A stretch of 64,000 nt of DNA. It comes from Gammaproteobacteria bacterium. Lineage in GTDB: Bacteria; Pseudomonadota; Gammaproteobacteria; Pseudomonadales; Pseudohongiellaceae. The stretch lies in assembly GCA_024644515.1 (NCBI GenBank), contig JAHEHN010000004.1, positions 1 through 64,000 of the forward strand, read 5' to 3'. The notes beneath the pieces were generated by a model. That model had not been told where the DNA came from, made no database searches, and saw nothing but the letters and a program-made list of their open reading frames with translations. Shown one piece after another: positions 1 through 10,900 of this stretch (its first letter is position 1; every line of letters starts with the position of its first letter). The position numbers and the translations under genes are program-made.

Positions 1-78
1 TTCATGCTCGATCTCATGTATCTCTTCTTCGGTCAGCTGTCTTGCCTTGATCGCTGTTGAGGCTATTAGATTATTCAT
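1..78 (-). CDS. nuoE: NADH-quinone oxidoreductase subunit E (N-terminal fragment)
   Basis: Only the first 26 codons are in the window; the gene runs off the left edge. The reading begins MNNLIASTAIKARQLTEEEI and continues HEIEHE, matching the LS-x-E...IEHE opening of NuoE, the 24-kDa thioredoxin-like subunit that carries the N1a [2Fe-2S] cluster in the peripheral arm of complex I. It lies 59 bases downstream of nuoCD on the same strand, exactly where NuoE is expected in the nuoA-B-CD-E order. The ATG at 78-76 has no clear Shine-Dalgarno sequence, which fits translation within a long operon message. The cluster-binding cysteines lie outside the window, so the call rests on the N-terminus and on position. 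Confidence 0.85.
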   Translation of the reverse strand, partial: MNNLIASTAIKARQLTEEEIHEIEHE

Positions 79-137
79 TGATTCTTTGGTTTCTCTTGCT
101 TCTATCTCTGGCTAGCTCTGGTTTTTACTTATCTGCT

Positions 138-1934
138 CTATTTATCCACGTCCGCCATAACAAAGTCAGTGGTGGCAACAACTGCTGTAAAGTCTGCCAG
201 CATCAGCCCGCGACTCAGGAAAGGAATGGCCTGAATATGGATGAAAGACGGTGTTCGGATACGTGTGCGGTAGGAACCACTACCGCCATCATTGATCAGG
301 TAATACATATTGAGGCCTTTCGTTGCCTCAATGGTCATTGATACTTCGGTTGGATCCATAATTGGCCCCCAGCTGACGCTCAGGAAGTGATCAATCAGGG
401 TTTCAATATGCAGCTTGCTTTTTTCCTTGATCGGCGGAGTGGTCAGCGGATGATCGGATTTATAGGGCCCTTCTGGCATATTCTCCAGGCATTGCTTGAT
501 AATGCGACAGCTCTGGCGCATTTCCTCAACACGGACGGATGCACGGTCATAACAATCGCCATTGACGGCAATAGGAACTTCAAATTCAAAGTTTTCATAG
601 CCACTATAGGGGCGATCTTTACGGTAGTCCCATTCCAGGCCCGTAGCTCGCAGTGCTGGCCCGGTCATTCCCCAGTCAAAAGCATCCTGGGTATTCATGG
701 CACCTACGCCACGGGTACGCTGGCGAATAGTCGTATTGGCCATGATCATCTTGTCGTATTCAGCCAAACGGGCAGGAAAATAATCCACAAATTCCTTGAT
801 CAGCTTGTCCCAGCCGTGGGGCAGATCCTGCGCCACACCACCGATGCGGAACCAGCTTGGATGCATACGACCGCCGGTGATGGACTCAATAATATTGAAG
901 GCTTTTTCACGGTCCACGAAACAGTAAAACAGCGGGGACAACTGTCCTAGGTCAACCGCCCATGTGCCATAAAACAGAAGATGGCTGCAGATACGGAAGA
1001 ATTCCGCCAGCATTACCCTGATTACCTTGACCCTTTCAGGCACCTGGATGCCAGCCATTTTTTCTACAGCCATTACGTAAGGCAGGTTGTTCATTACACC
1101 ACCCAGGTAATCAATTCGGTCAGTGTAGGGAATATAGGTATGCCAGCTTTGACGTTCACCCATTTTCTCTGCGCCACGATGGTGATAACCCACATCAGGC
1201 ACGCAGTCGATGACGTATTCACCATCCAGCTGCAGGGCAAAGCGGATAACACCATGGGCTGCCGGATGATTCGGACCAAAGTTGAGGAACATGTATTCTG
1301 ATGTGTCTGTTCCCCGTGTCATGCCCCATTCTTCGGGCTTGAAGCGCAAGGCTTCCTGCTCAAGGTCCTGGATCACGTCGCTCATGGTATAGGGATCCAT
1401 TTCCGTTGCTCTGGCGGGATGATCCTTGCGCAGCGGATGGCCATCCCAGGTTGGCGGACAGTAGATACGGGAAAGATTGGGATGTCCGGTGACATTGATA
1501 CCGAACATGTCCCACATTTCGCGTTCGTGCCAGTTAGCGGCCGGCCACAGAGAAATGATTGTCGGTATATTCTGGTCGTTTTCAGCAAGAGCGACTTTAA
1601 GTCTTATATCGCAATTACCGGAAAAAGAAATCAGGTGATAAACGACGGTAAACGCACTTTCAGGTTGCCCATCACGGTTTACACGTGCGCGCTCATCAAT
1701 AGCTGTTACATCCAGCAACATCTCAAAACGAGGAGAGTATTGATCCTTCAGATAGCGCAGGACTTCCAGCAGTTTATCCCGGCTTAGCCAGAGTGTAGGC
1801 ATGCCTTCCGCCGTGTGCTGGCGGATAAAGGATGACTCACCAAACTTCTGGTAAAGCGCAGTAATAACAGCCGGCAACTGGGCTTGGGCTTGTTGTGATG
1901 CTTGTTCGCTTACGTTACTCAAGTGCTTTCTCAA
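138..1934 (-). CDS. nuoCD: NADH-quinone oxidoreductase subunit C/D fusion
   Basis: Fused NuoC (about residues 1-190, 30-kDa subunit) and NuoD (about 205-598, 49-kDa subunit) of proton-pumping complex I. The fusion is the normal form in gammaproteobacteria and the 598-residue length is typical. The NuoC part shows the W-H-E-R-E-x-W-D-M-F-G signature near residue 135; the NuoD part has [10 protein letters not shown] near 219, contributing to the quinone site next to cluster N2, and ends VMADVDK as NuoD proteins do. It follows nuoB with a 93-base gap and precedes nuoE. The first codon of the open frame at 1934 is TTG; a second TTG at 1922 gives the more usual start LSNVSEQ, so the exact start is uncertain by four codons. 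Confidence 0.96.
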   Translation of the reverse strand: MRKHLSNVSEQASQQAQAQLPAVITALYQKFGESSFIRQHTAEGMPTLWLSRDKLLEVLRYLKDQYSPRFEMLLDVTAIDERARVNRDGQPESAFTVVYHLISFSGNCDIRLKVALAENDQNIPTIISLWPAANWHEREMWDMFGINVTGHPNLSRIYCPPTWDGHPLRKDHPARATEMDPYTMSDVIQDLEQEALRFKPEEWGMTRGTDTSEYMFLNFGPNHPAAHGVIRFALQLDGEYVIDCVPDVGYHHRGAEKMGERQSWHTYIPYTDRIDYLGGVMNNLPYVMAVEKMAGIQVPERVKVIRVMLAEFFRICSHLLFYGTWAVDLGQLSPLFYCFVDREKAFNIIESITGGRMHPSWFRIGGVAQDLPHGWDKLIKEFVDYFPARLAEYDKMIMANTTIRQRTRGVGAMNTQDAFDWGMTGPALRATGLEWDYRKDRPYSGYENFEFEVPIAVNGDCYDRASVRVEEMRQSCRIIKQCLENMPEGPYKSDHPLTTPPIKEKSKLHIETLIDHFLSVSWGPIMDPTEVSMTIEATKGLNMYYLINDGGSGSYRTRIRTPSFIHIQAIPFLSRGLMLADFTAVVATTDFVMADVDK

Positions 1935-2027
1935 TATATGCAGGCAACCTGATGGAATCGGGTACCTGTCTATTAATAATTTGCTTTAGCGGAATTAATT
2001 GCCTGTTATCAAACAGCATTAATCAGC

Positions 2028-2723
2028 TTATGACTGATCCCGCGGCCCCTTTTTACCGGAAACTACATCAAAATATCCTGGGCCCACTTCATCAGGGCTT
2101 ACCAGCTCTTTGGCACTGATGCGATCCTTCAATCTGCTTTCACGCTGTATTTCGACTTTTTCACGCTCATAGATGCCCTGATCATTGATAACCCAGCTTA
2201 TCGGTCGGCGTTTCTTGCCAATGGAATCCTGTAACAGCGTGAGTCCCTGCAGCAAGGCTTCAGGGCGTGGTGGACAACCAGAGACATAAACATCCACTGG
2301 CAAAAATTTGTCGACACCCTGAACCACCGAGTAGATGTCGTACATACCGCCGGAATTGGCACAGGAACCCATACAGATTACCCAGCGTGGCTCCATCATT
2401 TGTTCATAGAGACGTTGTACAACTGGCGCCATCTTGCGGAAAACAGTTCCGGCAATAATGATCATGTCGGCCTGTCGAGGAGTGGCACGGAATACTTCAG
2501 CACCAAAGCGGGCGATATCATGGCGACTGGAAATAGCTGTTGCAGCTTCCACATAACAACAGGAAAGGCCAAAGTTAAATGGCCATAGTGAATTCTTTCG
2601 CGACCAGGCCAGCATATCTTCAAGCCTGGTCATGATTACATTTTTTCGAATGTAATCGTCAAACTGCTCCATTCCCGGACGCGGATCGGAAGCATCCTCG
2701 GGTCGGACTAATTCCCAGCTCAT
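2028..2723 (-). CDS. nuoB: NADH-quinone oxidoreductase subunit B
   Basis: NuoB (PSST) is the peripheral-arm subunit that holds the [4Fe-4S] cluster N2, the last electron carrier before quinone. All four ligands are visible: the vicinal pair C55-C56 in [11 protein letters not shown]122 in [10 protein letters not shown] and C151 in [10 protein letters not shown]. The 29-residue spacing between the last two equals that of E. coli NuoB. At 231 residues it is near family length. Its ATG overlaps the nuoA stop codon as ATGA, which implies translational coupling. The C-terminal tail beyond about residue 180 is longer and charged, as in Pseudomonas-type NuoB. Confidence 0.97.
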   Translation of the reverse strand: MSWELVRPEDASDPRPGMEQFDDYIRKNVIMTRLEDMLAWSRKNSLWPFNFGLSCCYVEAATAISSRHDIARFGAEVFRATPRQADMIIIAGTVFRKMAPVVQRLYEQMMEPRWVICMGSCANSGGMYDIYSVVQGVDKFLPVDVYVSGCPPRPEALLQGLTLLQDSIGKKRRPISWVINDQGIYEREKVEIQRESRLKDRISAKELVSPDEVGPGYFDVVSGKKGPRDQS

Positions 2724-3178
2724 GTATGCTCTCCAGTATCTTCAGTCTTAGTTGCGCCCTTGCCTATATTAACAACACCGCCCTCTCCAACAAGGTCAGC
2801 TCTGTCGTCAATCTGGCGACGGGTACGCCATTCCAGTGCACCGCTGCGCCACAGGTAAATAAGCCCTGCGATAAGGATGGCAATAAAGATGAATATTTCA
2901 ATAAAGCCTACCCAGCCTGCCTCTCGAATGGAGATCGCCCAGGCAAACAGAAAGACCACTTCAAGGTCGAAAATGATGAATAGAATGGCTGTCAGGTAAA
3001 AAGGAACAGAAATCTTGATGTTGGGCGAGCCGGTTGGCAATACGCCTGATTCATAGACATCTGCGGTGGCATGATCTGTGCGTTTTTGCCCGAGAAATGC
3101 GGATAAAATCAGGAATCCGCCTATAAGAGCAACAACGATTACGCCGTAAACAATCAGTGGAAAAAGATCAATATTCAA
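2720..3178 (-). CDS. nuoA: NADH-quinone oxidoreductase subunit A
   Basis: Small membrane subunit of complex I and first gene of the nuo operon. Three hydrophobic helices are visible (about residues 8-28, 62-82 and 92-112). The conserved loop carries Y-E-S-G-V-L-P-T-G, which contacts the quinone channel, and the [11 protein letters not shown] stretch is typical. Neither candidate start is ATG: the open frame allows TTG at 3187 or TTG at 3178. I prefer 3178 because an AAGG lies nine bases upstream of it, whereas the same AAGG abuts the first TTG. The C-terminal 40 residues are hydrophilic. The stop overlaps nuoB by four bases. Confidence 0.95.
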   Translation of the reverse strand: MNIDLFPLIVYGVIVVALIGGFLILSAFLGQKRTDHATADVYESGVLPTGSPNIKISVPFYLTAILFIIFDLEVVFLFAWAISIREAGWVGFIEIFIFIAILIAGLIYLWRSGALEWRTRRQIDDRADLVGEGGVVNIGKGATKTEDTGEHT

Positions 3179-3187
3179 GCTTGCCAA

Positions 3188-3715
3188 CCTTATAAAATTA
3201 TTAGCTTTTTGACTTATGTCTTCTAATTACAGACGGCAGTATTTGACACTTGGTTTAAACAGCATTCAACACTACAACCTGCTCTCAATAACCTTAACTC
3301 TGTCTCTAGCTATCAGATTAGCTCAATGTAAAGCTACTCGAACAACTATAATGCAACTGGCAGAACGGCATTATTTAAATACGCTCTGCGCGACTGGAGT
3401 ACTGCCAGTGTCTATGCATTCTCTGGAATAATTGGACTGACCAGCTAATCCAGTCCACTGCAACTGCCTAATGAACTATGTTTTATAAACTGTGCTTAAT
3501 AAACTTTGCTTTATAAACTATGCTTTATAAACTTCTGTGGGCAGGAAATCGGACTTAAAGAAAGATTAAAAGTTTGGCATATTTCACTGCATCAAGCGGG
3601 GTGTCAATTTACACTTTCAGCTGTTTTCGATCAAGTTTTTTTATGGAAAATGACCAAAGGAATCAAGGCCTACGGGGCATTTGGCATTCTTACATAAACA
3701 GTCAGCTCTGATTGT
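3188..3715. other. Intergenic region upstream of nuoA, with tandem repeats
   Basis: This 528-base stretch separates nuoA from the 3' end of sthA, both on the minus strand, so it should contain the nuo operon promoter and the end of the sthA transcript. It is AT-rich and I find no gene, tRNA or convincing rho-independent terminator. Its one striking element is the four-copy 14-base repeat at 3476-3531, listed separately. The left part (3216-3440) could encode a peptide on the plus strand, but nothing in it looks like a protein family. Confidence 0.6.
3476..3531. repeat. Four tandem copies of an AT-rich 14-bp unit
   Basis: Four head-to-tail copies, about CTATGCTTTATAAA, run from 3476: copies begin at 3476, 3490, 3504 and 3518. 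Copies 3 and 4 differ by one base; copies 1 and 2 carry two or three changes. The block sits about 290-350 bases upstream of nuoA. The 14-bp period is not a whole number of helical turns, so the units do not all face the same side of the DNA. Whether this is a binding array, an upstream AT-rich promoter element or a slippage product cannot be told from sequence. Confidence 0.85.
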
Positions 3716-5155
3716 TTAAAAAAGCCTGTTAATTCCGTTCAGCGCCGCCACCTTGTAAGCCTCGGCCATGGTCGGATAGTTAAAAGTCGTGTTTATGAAA
3801 TACTTCAGCGTGTTGGCCTTGCCACGCTGATTCATAATGGCCTGTCCAATATGGACAATTTCAGAGGCCTGATCGCCAAAACAATGTATGCCTAGAATTT
3901 CCAGCGTTTCGAAATGGAAAATGATTTTCAACATTCCTACCTCGTCACCGGTGATCTGGGCGCGGGCAATATTGCGAAAAAAGGCCTTCCCCACCTCATA
4001 GGGTATTTTTTTCTTGGTCAACTCCTGCTCGGTATAACCCACAGTGCTGATCTCGGGAATGGTATAAATGCCCGTGGCGACATCCTTAACATAATGAAAT
4101 TCATCGGGATTGATAATGGCATTGCAGGCCGCCCTGCCCTGATCATAGGACGAACTGGCCAGCGATGGCCAGCCAATGACATCGCCTGCGGCATAAACAT
4201 TTTTTACTGCCGTCTGATAGTTAATGTTAACCTCAAGTCTGCCACGACTGTCAGCTTCGAGCCCAATAGCGGCGAGATTAAGGCGGTCAGTGTTTCCGGT
4301 GCGTCCATTCGCCCAGAGGAGAATGTCACTTTTAATCTTTTTCCCGGATTCCAGGTAAGTCACAACGTGATCATCATGGTATTCAAGTTTCTGGAAATGC
4401 TCCTGATGGCGGCAGCGAACACCCATGTTTTGCAGGTGGTAACTGAGCGCGTCGCTTATTTCAGTATCAAGGTAGGAAAGCAAGGATTCGGCAGGATTGA
4501 TTAGTTCAACCTTGATTTTCATACCGCCAAAAATAGAGGCATATTCGCAGCCGATAACGCCGGCACCGATAATGGTGATTTTCTTCGGCGTGCTTTTCAG
4601 CTGCAAAATGGTGTCACTGTCGAACACCAGGGGATGATTGAAATCCACCTCAGCAGGACGGTACGGCCTTGAACCTGTAGTAATAATGAAATTATCAGCC
4701 TCAAGCAGGGTTTTACTTTTCCCTTCCACCAGTTCAATTTGTCTATTATTAACAAAACTGGCTACTCCGGGGAAGATGGGAACATTGTTGCGCTGGTAGG
4801 CATCCAGCCTTGATTGGCTTTGTTCGCTCATGACCCTTTCTGCATGGGCAAGGGCCTGCTCGAAGGTCAGTTTCTTCATATCGCCCAGAGCGCGCAGCAG
4901 AGGATTACTCTGAAAATGGATGACTTGCTTGACCGAATAACGAATGGCTTTGGAAGGAATCGTGCCAAGGAATGTACAGTTTCCTCCGGGACGCCCATCA
5001 TCACTGACGATAGCGACCTTTTTTCCGGCTTTGGCTCCATTCATTGCAGCAGCTTCGCCAGCAGGACCACTGCCAATCACCAGAAGATCAAACTTGATTC
5101 GAGGCTTTGTTGATTTGCGTGCTTTTTTGGTTACTGTCTTTTTTGCCTTGGCCAT
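3716..5155 (-). CDS. sthA: Soluble pyridine nucleotide transhydrogenase
   Basis: Soluble flavoprotein that equilibrates NADPH with NAD+, usually draining excess NADPH. At 479 residues it matches SthA (E. coli 466) plus a lysine-rich N-terminal extension. The FAD-binding [10 protein letters not shown] lies at about residue 26, the NAD(P)-binding [13 protein letters not shown] in the middle, and the FAD-contacting AAGDVIGWP further on. The redox disulfide of lipoamide dehydrogenases is replaced by C-x4-T ([12 protein letters not shown]), the known SthA hallmark. An upstream ATG at 5335 would run far into apbE, so I place the start at 5155, after an AGGGGTG. It follows apbE by 38 bases, so gap-apbE-sthA look like one operon. 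In relatives nqrM lies between apbE and sthA; it is absent here. Confidence 0.95.
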   Translation of the reverse strand: MAKAKKTVTKKARKSTKPRIKFDLLVIGSGPAGEAAAMNGAKAGKKVAIVSDDGRPGGNCTFLGTIPSKAIRYSVKQVIHFQSNPLLRALGDMKKLTFEQALAHAERVMSEQSQSRLDAYQRNNVPIFPGVASFVNNRQIELVEGKSKTLLEADNFIITTGSRPYRPAEVDFNHPLVFDSDTILQLKSTPKKITIIGAGVIGCEYASIFGGMKIKVELINPAESLLSYLDTEISDALSYHLQNMGVRCRHQEHFQKLEYHDDHVVTYLESGKKIKSDILLWANGRTGNTDRLNLAAIGLEADSRGRLEVNINYQTAVKNVYAAGDVIGWPSLASSSYDQGRAACNAIINPDEFHYVKDVATGIYTIPEISTVGYTEQELTKKKIPYEVGKAFFRNIARAQITGDEVGMLKIIFHFETLEILGIHCFGDQASEIVHIGQAIMNQRGKANTLKYFINTTFNYPTMAEAYKVAALNGINRLF

Positions 5156-5193
5156 AGTTGAATCAAACACCCCTGGAGTAATGGCTGAGTAGT

Positions 5194-6261
5194 TTATAAA
5201 TATCTTTTGAATGCGTCTGAAGAGTGACCAGAAAGACCTGCCCTGTCGTCGACGATAAAATAGACAGGTAATTGTAAAGCATTTGCCAGTTTCATTCCTT
5301 CTTCTGCTCCCAAAATCAGCAAGGCTGTTGCCCATGCATCCGCAGTCATAGCAGAGCTGTGCAAAACGGTGACAGAAACCAGATCATGACTTATGGGCCA
5401 ACCTGTCACCGGATTTATAACATGGGAATATCGCCGGTTATCAATCACAAAATAATTCTGATAACTTCCTGAAGTGGCAATTGCCATTTTATCCCGGCTG
5501 CCTTTTATCTGACGGAACAATTCCGGAGGCGCCTGAACTGGTCGTTCGATTCCTATGCGCCAGTAATTACTATCCGGTCTGAGCCCCCTGCTGATAACCT
5601 CCCCGCCAATTTCCACCAGGTAGTTTTGCAGTCCGCTGGATTCCAGCAGCAAGGCCAATTGATCGACAGCATAGCCTTTGGCCAGCGCGGAAAGGTCAAG
5701 TGCCACGGCTTTATGTCGGGTCACTGAAAAGTTGCCCCCTTCTCCCTGTACCTCGACAGCGTTCATGCCTACTTTGGCCAGTGCCTTTTCAAGTCTCGTT
5801 TTATCAGGGATCTCTCTGGGAGTATCTGTGCCACCAAAACCCCACAAATCGATAAGCGGTTTCAGGCTTACATCAAAGGCCCCTGCTGATTTTTCATGGA
5901 TCAGTTTGGCATTCTCAATCACATTAGCCAGATCAGCAGATACAACAAGCGCTTCTCCGACAGTGGCCTGGTTTAGAGTGGATAATTCAGATGTTGACTC
6001 ATAGGTGGAAAAAATCCCCTTGTCCAGTTGATGCAGTCTTTCATCAATGGCTGTTTGCAATGCTGATCTTGCCGCGACAGACGCCAGGGAGGACGAGTCA
6101 AGGAGTATGCGGTAGCGGGTACCCATGGTATGCCCATTGAGTACCAGAAGAGAATTCCCGGGTAAGTTTACAGCGGCAAGAGCCGCCGCAAGAAAACAGA
6201 TAAAAAGGACAACGAAATAAGCCGGCTGTGCCCAGTTGGCAATGGCGCCGGCCTGTTTCAT
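5194..6261 (-). CDS. apbE: FAD:protein FMN transferase (ApbE)
   Basis: ApbE attaches FMN covalently to a threonine of membrane redox proteins such as NqrB/NqrC and RnfD/RnfG in the periplasm. Visible family landmarks are HTMGTRYRI after an N-terminal hydrophobic export segment (about residues 10-30), the [14 protein letters not shown] stretch, E-I-G-G-E-V, the [10 protein letters not shown] loop and M-T-A-D-A-W-A-T-A near the C-terminus. I chose the ATG at 6261, immediately after the GAPDH stop; one at 6282 would overlap the GAPDH gene by 20 bases. In Pseudomonas and Vibrio this gene ends the nqrABCDEF operon. Here no nqr or rnf gene is in the window, so its flavinylation target is unknown. 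Confidence 0.93.
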   Translation of the reverse strand: MKQAGAIANWAQPAYFVVLFICFLAAALAAVNLPGNSLLVLNGHTMGTRYRILLDSSSLASVAARSALQTAIDERLHQLDKGIFSTYESTSELSTLNQATVGEALVVSADLANVIENAKLIHEKSAGAFDVSLKPLIDLWGFGGTDTPREIPDKTRLEKALAKVGMNAVEVQGEGGNFSVTRHKAVALDLSALAKGYAVDQLALLLESSGLQNYLVEIGGEVISRGLRPDSNYWRIGIERPVQAPPELFRQIKGSRDKMAIATSGSYQNYFVIDNRRYSHVINPVTGWPISHDLVSVTVLHSSAMTADAWATALLILGAEEGMKLANALQLPVYFIVDDRAGLSGHSSDAFKRYL

Positions 6262-6262
6262 A

Positions 6263-7735
6263 TTAATTGGCCATGAACACATTTTCCGGATAAGTTAGGA
6301 ACTTTACGCCTGCCATCATATTGACCATTCTGACTACCTGCGCACTGTAGCCATACTCATTGTCGTACCAGAGATAAAGAATCATGTTTTTGCCATTCAC
6401 CTTGGTAGCGGTGGCATCTACGGTACAGGCTTCACGCGAGCCAATAAAATCACTGGAAACGGCATCCGGCGATTCCGTATAGCCGATCTGGTTTTGCAGT
6501 GGCGAGTACAAGGCGAAATTTCTGAGGTATTCATTGATCTCCTCAACACTGGATTCCTTGACCAGGGTGAGGTTCAATATGGCGATGGAGACATTGGCCA
6601 CCGGCACCCTGACAGCATTGCCGGTCAACTTGCCTTCCAGTTCCGGAACGGCTTTGGATACCGCTTTCGCTGCACCGGTTTCAGTCAGCACCATGTTTAA
6701 TGGGGCACTACGGCCGCGACGGTCGGCCTTGTGAAAATTATCAATCAGGTTCTGGTCATTGGTGTAGGCATGGACTGTTTCTACATGTCCATGGACGATG
6801 CCATACTTGTCATTAATTTGTTTTAACACCGGCGCAATAGCATTGGTGGTGCAGGACGCCGCTGAAATGATTTTGTCTTCAGGGGTGATCGTGTTGTCAT
6901 TAATGCCAAAGACAATATTTTTAAGATTCCCCTTGCCTGGGGCTGTCAGCATTACTTTACTAACACCTTTGGATTTCAGGTGCTGGCTGAGGGCTTCTTC
7001 ATCTCGCCAGATGCCGGTGTTATCAATTACCAGCGCATCATTAATACCGTATTCGGTGTAATCGATAGTGTCAGGTGAATTGGCATAGATAATCTGAATC
7101 ACGTTGCCGTTGGCAATAATACGGTTGTTTTCCTCATCAACTCGTACTGTGCCGGAAAAAGTGCCATGCACGGTGTCATTACGCAGCAGATTCACCCTTT
7201 TTTCCAGATCACCGTCACCGGCTTTCCTGACTACGATTGCCCGCAAGCGCATAAGACGGCCATTTCCGGTTTGTTCTACCAGAAGCCGTGTTACCAGGCG
7301 CCCGATTCGGCCAAAGCCATAGAGAATGATGTCTGTGGGCTTGTTTACCGGCTGGTAATCAACACCCAGCAGGTGATCAAGTTCCCTGGCGACAAGAGCA
7401 TCAATATCAACCCCCGGATCTTTCTCAAGAGCTTCCATATAGCTGACTGTGAGTTTACCCAGGTCAATCTGCGCCGGGCAAAGAGGCAGTTTTGCCAGCG
7501 CTTTGAGCACCAGGCTGCTTTCAAACTCTGATAATTCGTTTCGCGCTACTTCTCGCACACGTCGGTGAGACTTCATGATATTTGCCACCGAGCGGTTATT
7601 CAGAGTTCGGCCATACAGGAAAATCTGCACTCCTTTCTCATTTTCAAGTTTACCCATAATTGGAAGCATTTCCTGGGACAGAGCCTCACGTGCTTTCCAG
7701 TCACCAAAATAGTCGTCTACACTTGGTCGTTCCAC
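6263..7735 (-). CDS. gapB: Long-form glyceraldehyde-3-phosphate dehydrogenase
   Basis: Belongs to the roughly 480-490-residue GAPDH group of Pseudomonas, Vibrio and Shewanella, distinct from the 330-residue glycolytic GapA. An N-terminal extension of about 125 residues precedes the Rossmann domain (LYGFGRIGRLVTRLL at about 138). The catalytic cysteine is in SAASCTTNAIAP (about C295), and the ETVHAYTNDQN histidine region follows. The first ATG (7807) would add a non-conserved leader, so I use the GTG at 7735, which has an AGGA eight bases upstream and begins VERPSVDDYFGDW, giving 490 residues. It converts glyceraldehyde-3-phosphate and 1,3-bisphosphoglycerate with NAD(P); cofactor preference is not evident by eye. 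It is divergent from mfd and its stop abuts apbE. Confidence 0.92.
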   Translation of the reverse strand: MERPSVDDYFGDWKAREALSQEMLPIMGKLENEKGVQIFLYGRTLNNRSVANIMKSHRRVREVARNELSEFESSLVLKALAKLPLCPAQIDLGKLTVSYMEALEKDPGVDIDALVARELDHLLGVDYQPVNKPTDIILYGFGRIGRLVTRLLVEQTGNGRLMRLRAIVVRKAGDGDLEKRVNLLRNDTVHGTFSGTVRVDEENNRIIANGNVIQIIYANSPDTIDYTEYGINDALVIDNTGIWRDEEALSQHLKSKGVSKVMLTAPGKGNLKNIVFGINDNTITPEDKIISAASCTTNAIAPVLKQINDKYGIVHGHVETVHAYTNDQNLIDNFHKADRRGRSAPLNMVLTETGAAKAVSKAVPELEGKLTGNAVRVPVANVSIAILNLTLVKESSVEEINEYLRNFALYSPLQNQIGYTESPDAVSSDFIGSREACTVDATATKVNGKNMILYLWYDNEYGYSAQVVRMVNMMAGVKFLTYPENVFMAN

Positions 7736-7911
7736 GATTTGTTTTCCTGTAAAATTCCGGTTGAAAATGAGGCACGTATTATCCAAGGATGCGCAAGAGA
7801 AGTCCATTATCTGTGATTGTTAATAGTTTGCCGGCAGAAACTTCTTCTTCGGTCTGTTAAATTTCTTCCAGGCTTCGCCTGACATTGGCAATAAATTCCA
7901 GAAAGAAAACT

Positions 7912-10900
7912 ATGAAAAAGTTGAAATTATATGACCTCCCGCGCCTCTCCGGCGCTGGTGACAAACAGCGCTGGGACGGCATGGCAGGTGCCGGTGCCAG
8001 CCTGGTACTGGCTAACCATGCGCTGCAAAGAGGCGGCCTTACAGTGGTTGTTACTGAAAATTCCCAGCAAGCAGAGCGTTTGCAACAGGAGACAGCCTTC
8101 TTCTGTGGCGAGCGCACCAGTCTGCTGGAGTTTCCTGACTGGGAGATACTTCCCTACGACAATTTTTCACCGCATCAGGATATTATTTCCCAGCGCCTGA
8201 CCACATTGTCGAAAATTAACAGTACCAATGACGCCCTGCTGATTATTCCAGTAAGTACCCTGATGCACCGACTGGTGCCGGCCAGCTATATAAAAGGCAT
8301 GAGTCTCAGTCTTGAGGTCGGTCAGCAGCTTAATCTTGATCATATGCGTCGAGAACTGGAGTCAGCAGGTTATCTCTGCGTTGAATCGGTGTATGAGCAT
8401 GGGGAATTCGCTGTGCGCGGCTCCATCATGGATATCTTCCCTATGGGAGGAACTCAGCCGGTCCGCATTGAGCTATTTGACGAAGATATAGAAAGTCTGC
8501 GTCATTTTGATGCCGAGACACAGCTCTCCAGAGACAAAATCACCTCTGTAAAATTATTACCTGGTAAAGAATTCCCCTTGACCGAACAGGGCATCAGTAC
8601 TTTCAGGCAAAACTTTCGAGAGAGTTTTGATATTGATGTCCGAAAATGCCCCCTCTACGAAGATATATCCAAAGGTAATGCAGTAGCTGGCATTGAATAT
8701 TATTTACCCCTGTTTTTTGAGGAACTGAGTAGTCTGTTCGATTATCTGCCCGAGCAGACCACTATTTTCACCATGGGCGAGGTCCATGAAGCAGCAGAAC
8801 TATTCTGGCATGACGTCAACCTTCGTTATGAAGACCGAAAGGTAGATCCAGAGAGGCCATTGCTGGAACCAGAAAAACTTTTCATTCCTGTAGATCACCT
8901 GTTTGCCAGTTTTAATCATTATGCCCAGGTAAATTTGCGCGCTATCGCCTCTGACAATAGTCAGGCAACCTTGCCGGTCCTGCCTGTCCCTGAAATTGAT
9001 ATTGAGCATAAAAAAGAAAACCCTCTTCACAAACTCCAGCATTTTCTTGAAGCAGTGACTGAAACCCCCGTACTGTTTTGTGCTGACTCACCAGGCCGGC
9101 GTGAAGCCTTGCTGGATTTGCTAAAAACCATAAATATCCGTGCCGAGAGTATTGATAGCTGGGAAAATTTTTGTGCCGAAATGCCGTCACTTGCCATAAC
9201 TGTTGCACCAGTTGAAAACGGCATCTGGCTGGATGATCCGCGTTACATCCTGATCACCGAAAGCCAGTTATTTGCTGACCACGTAAGTCAGCCCAGGCGA
9301 CGCGGTAAATTTACCGATAATGCCGATTTTATTATCAAGAGTTTATCGGAACTGCATATTGGCGCCCCGGTGGTTCATATCGATCATGGTGTTGGTCGTT
9401 ATCGCGGGCTGCAAACCTTTGAAGTGGAGGGGCAGCTCACAGAGTTCCTGATGCTTGAGTATGCCGACGAGGCAAAACTCTATGTGCCTGTTTCTTCTCT
9501 TAATCTAATAAACCGATACAGTGGTGCTGATGCCGATAATGCCCCGCTGAGCAAGTTAGGAAGCGATCAGTGGGAAAAAGCAAAACGTAAAGCGGCGGAA
9601 AAAGTAATTGATGTCGCTGCAGAGTTGCTCGATGTTTATGCGCGCAGAGAGGCACAAAAAGGAACCCAATTCAAACTTCCGCATGATGATTATCAGGTTT
9701 TTGCCAATGGTTTTCCGTTTGAAGAAACTGAGGATCAAAAAGATACGATCGATGCCGTAGTTGCTGATCTGCAAAGTGAAAAAGCAATGGATCGACTTGT
9801 CTGCGGTGATGTCGGATTTGGCAAAACCGAAGTGGCTATCCGCGCTGCTTTCATTGCTGTCAGCAACAATACCCAGGTGGTGATTCTTGTGCCCACGACC
9901 CTGCTTGCCCAACAGCACTATGATAATTTTAAAGATCGCTTTGCTGACTGGCCTATAAACATTGGGTTGATGTCACGCTTTGTCAGTGGCAAAAAACATG
10001 TTGAAAACCTGAAAGAGCTGGAAGCCGGCACAATAGATATAGTTATAGGGACACACAAACTATTACAGGCTGACGTCAAGTACAAAAACCTTGGGCTGCT
10101 TATTATTGATGAAGAGCATCGATTCGGGGTGCGTCAAAAAGAAAAACTGAAATCCCTGCGCGCCAATGTAGATATTCTTACCTTAACAGCGACCCCTATT
10201 CCCAGAACGCTGAACATGGCGATGTCAGGCATCCGGGATCTTTCCATTATTGCCACTCCCCCGGCAAGAAGACTGTCAGTGAAAACATTTGTACGCGAGT
10301 CTTCTGATGCGCTTCTCAAGGAAGCTATTCAGCGAGAACTGTTGCGTGGCGGGCAGGTTTTTTACTTGCACAATGAAGTAAAAAGTATTGAGAAAACCGC
10401 TGATGATATTCGTGCTTTACTTCCTGAAGCGAGTGTCTGTGTTGGTCATGGCCAACTCAGAGAAAGCAGACTGGAAAAAGTGATGTCGGATTTTTATCAC
10501 CGCCGCTATAACGTTCTGGTTTGTTCAACCATTATAGAAACCGGCATTGATATTCCAACAGCCAATACCATCATTGTGGAAAGGGCTGACAAATTTGGGT
10601 TGGCACAGTTACATCAACTACGCGGCAGGGTCGGGCGCTCCCATCATCAGGCATACGCCTATCTTCTCACACCACATCCAAAATCAATGAGTGCCGATGC
10701 TTTAAAGCGTCTGGATGCCATTGGTTCTGCAGATACACTTGGCGCCGGTTTCGTTCTGGCAAGTCATGACCTGGAGATACGTGGTGCTGGAGAACTGCTG
10801 GGGGATGAGCAAAGTGGACATATCCAGACCATTGGCTTTTCGCTCTACAGTGAGATGCTAGAGCATACCGTTAAGCTAATGAGGCAAGGCAAGGTGCCCG

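Noticed and set aside
3476-3531. CRISPR array
   Set aside because: The 14-bp units are directly adjacent with no spacers, and no cas gene is present.
5156-5335. A 60-codon N-terminal extension of sthA
   Set aside because: It overlaps the 3' part of apbE, is not conserved in the family, and the internal ATG gives the expected length.
7736-7807. The ATG at 7807 as GAPDH start
   Set aside because: It adds 24 cysteine-containing residues that do not fit the family; the GTG at 7735 has a proper ribosome site.
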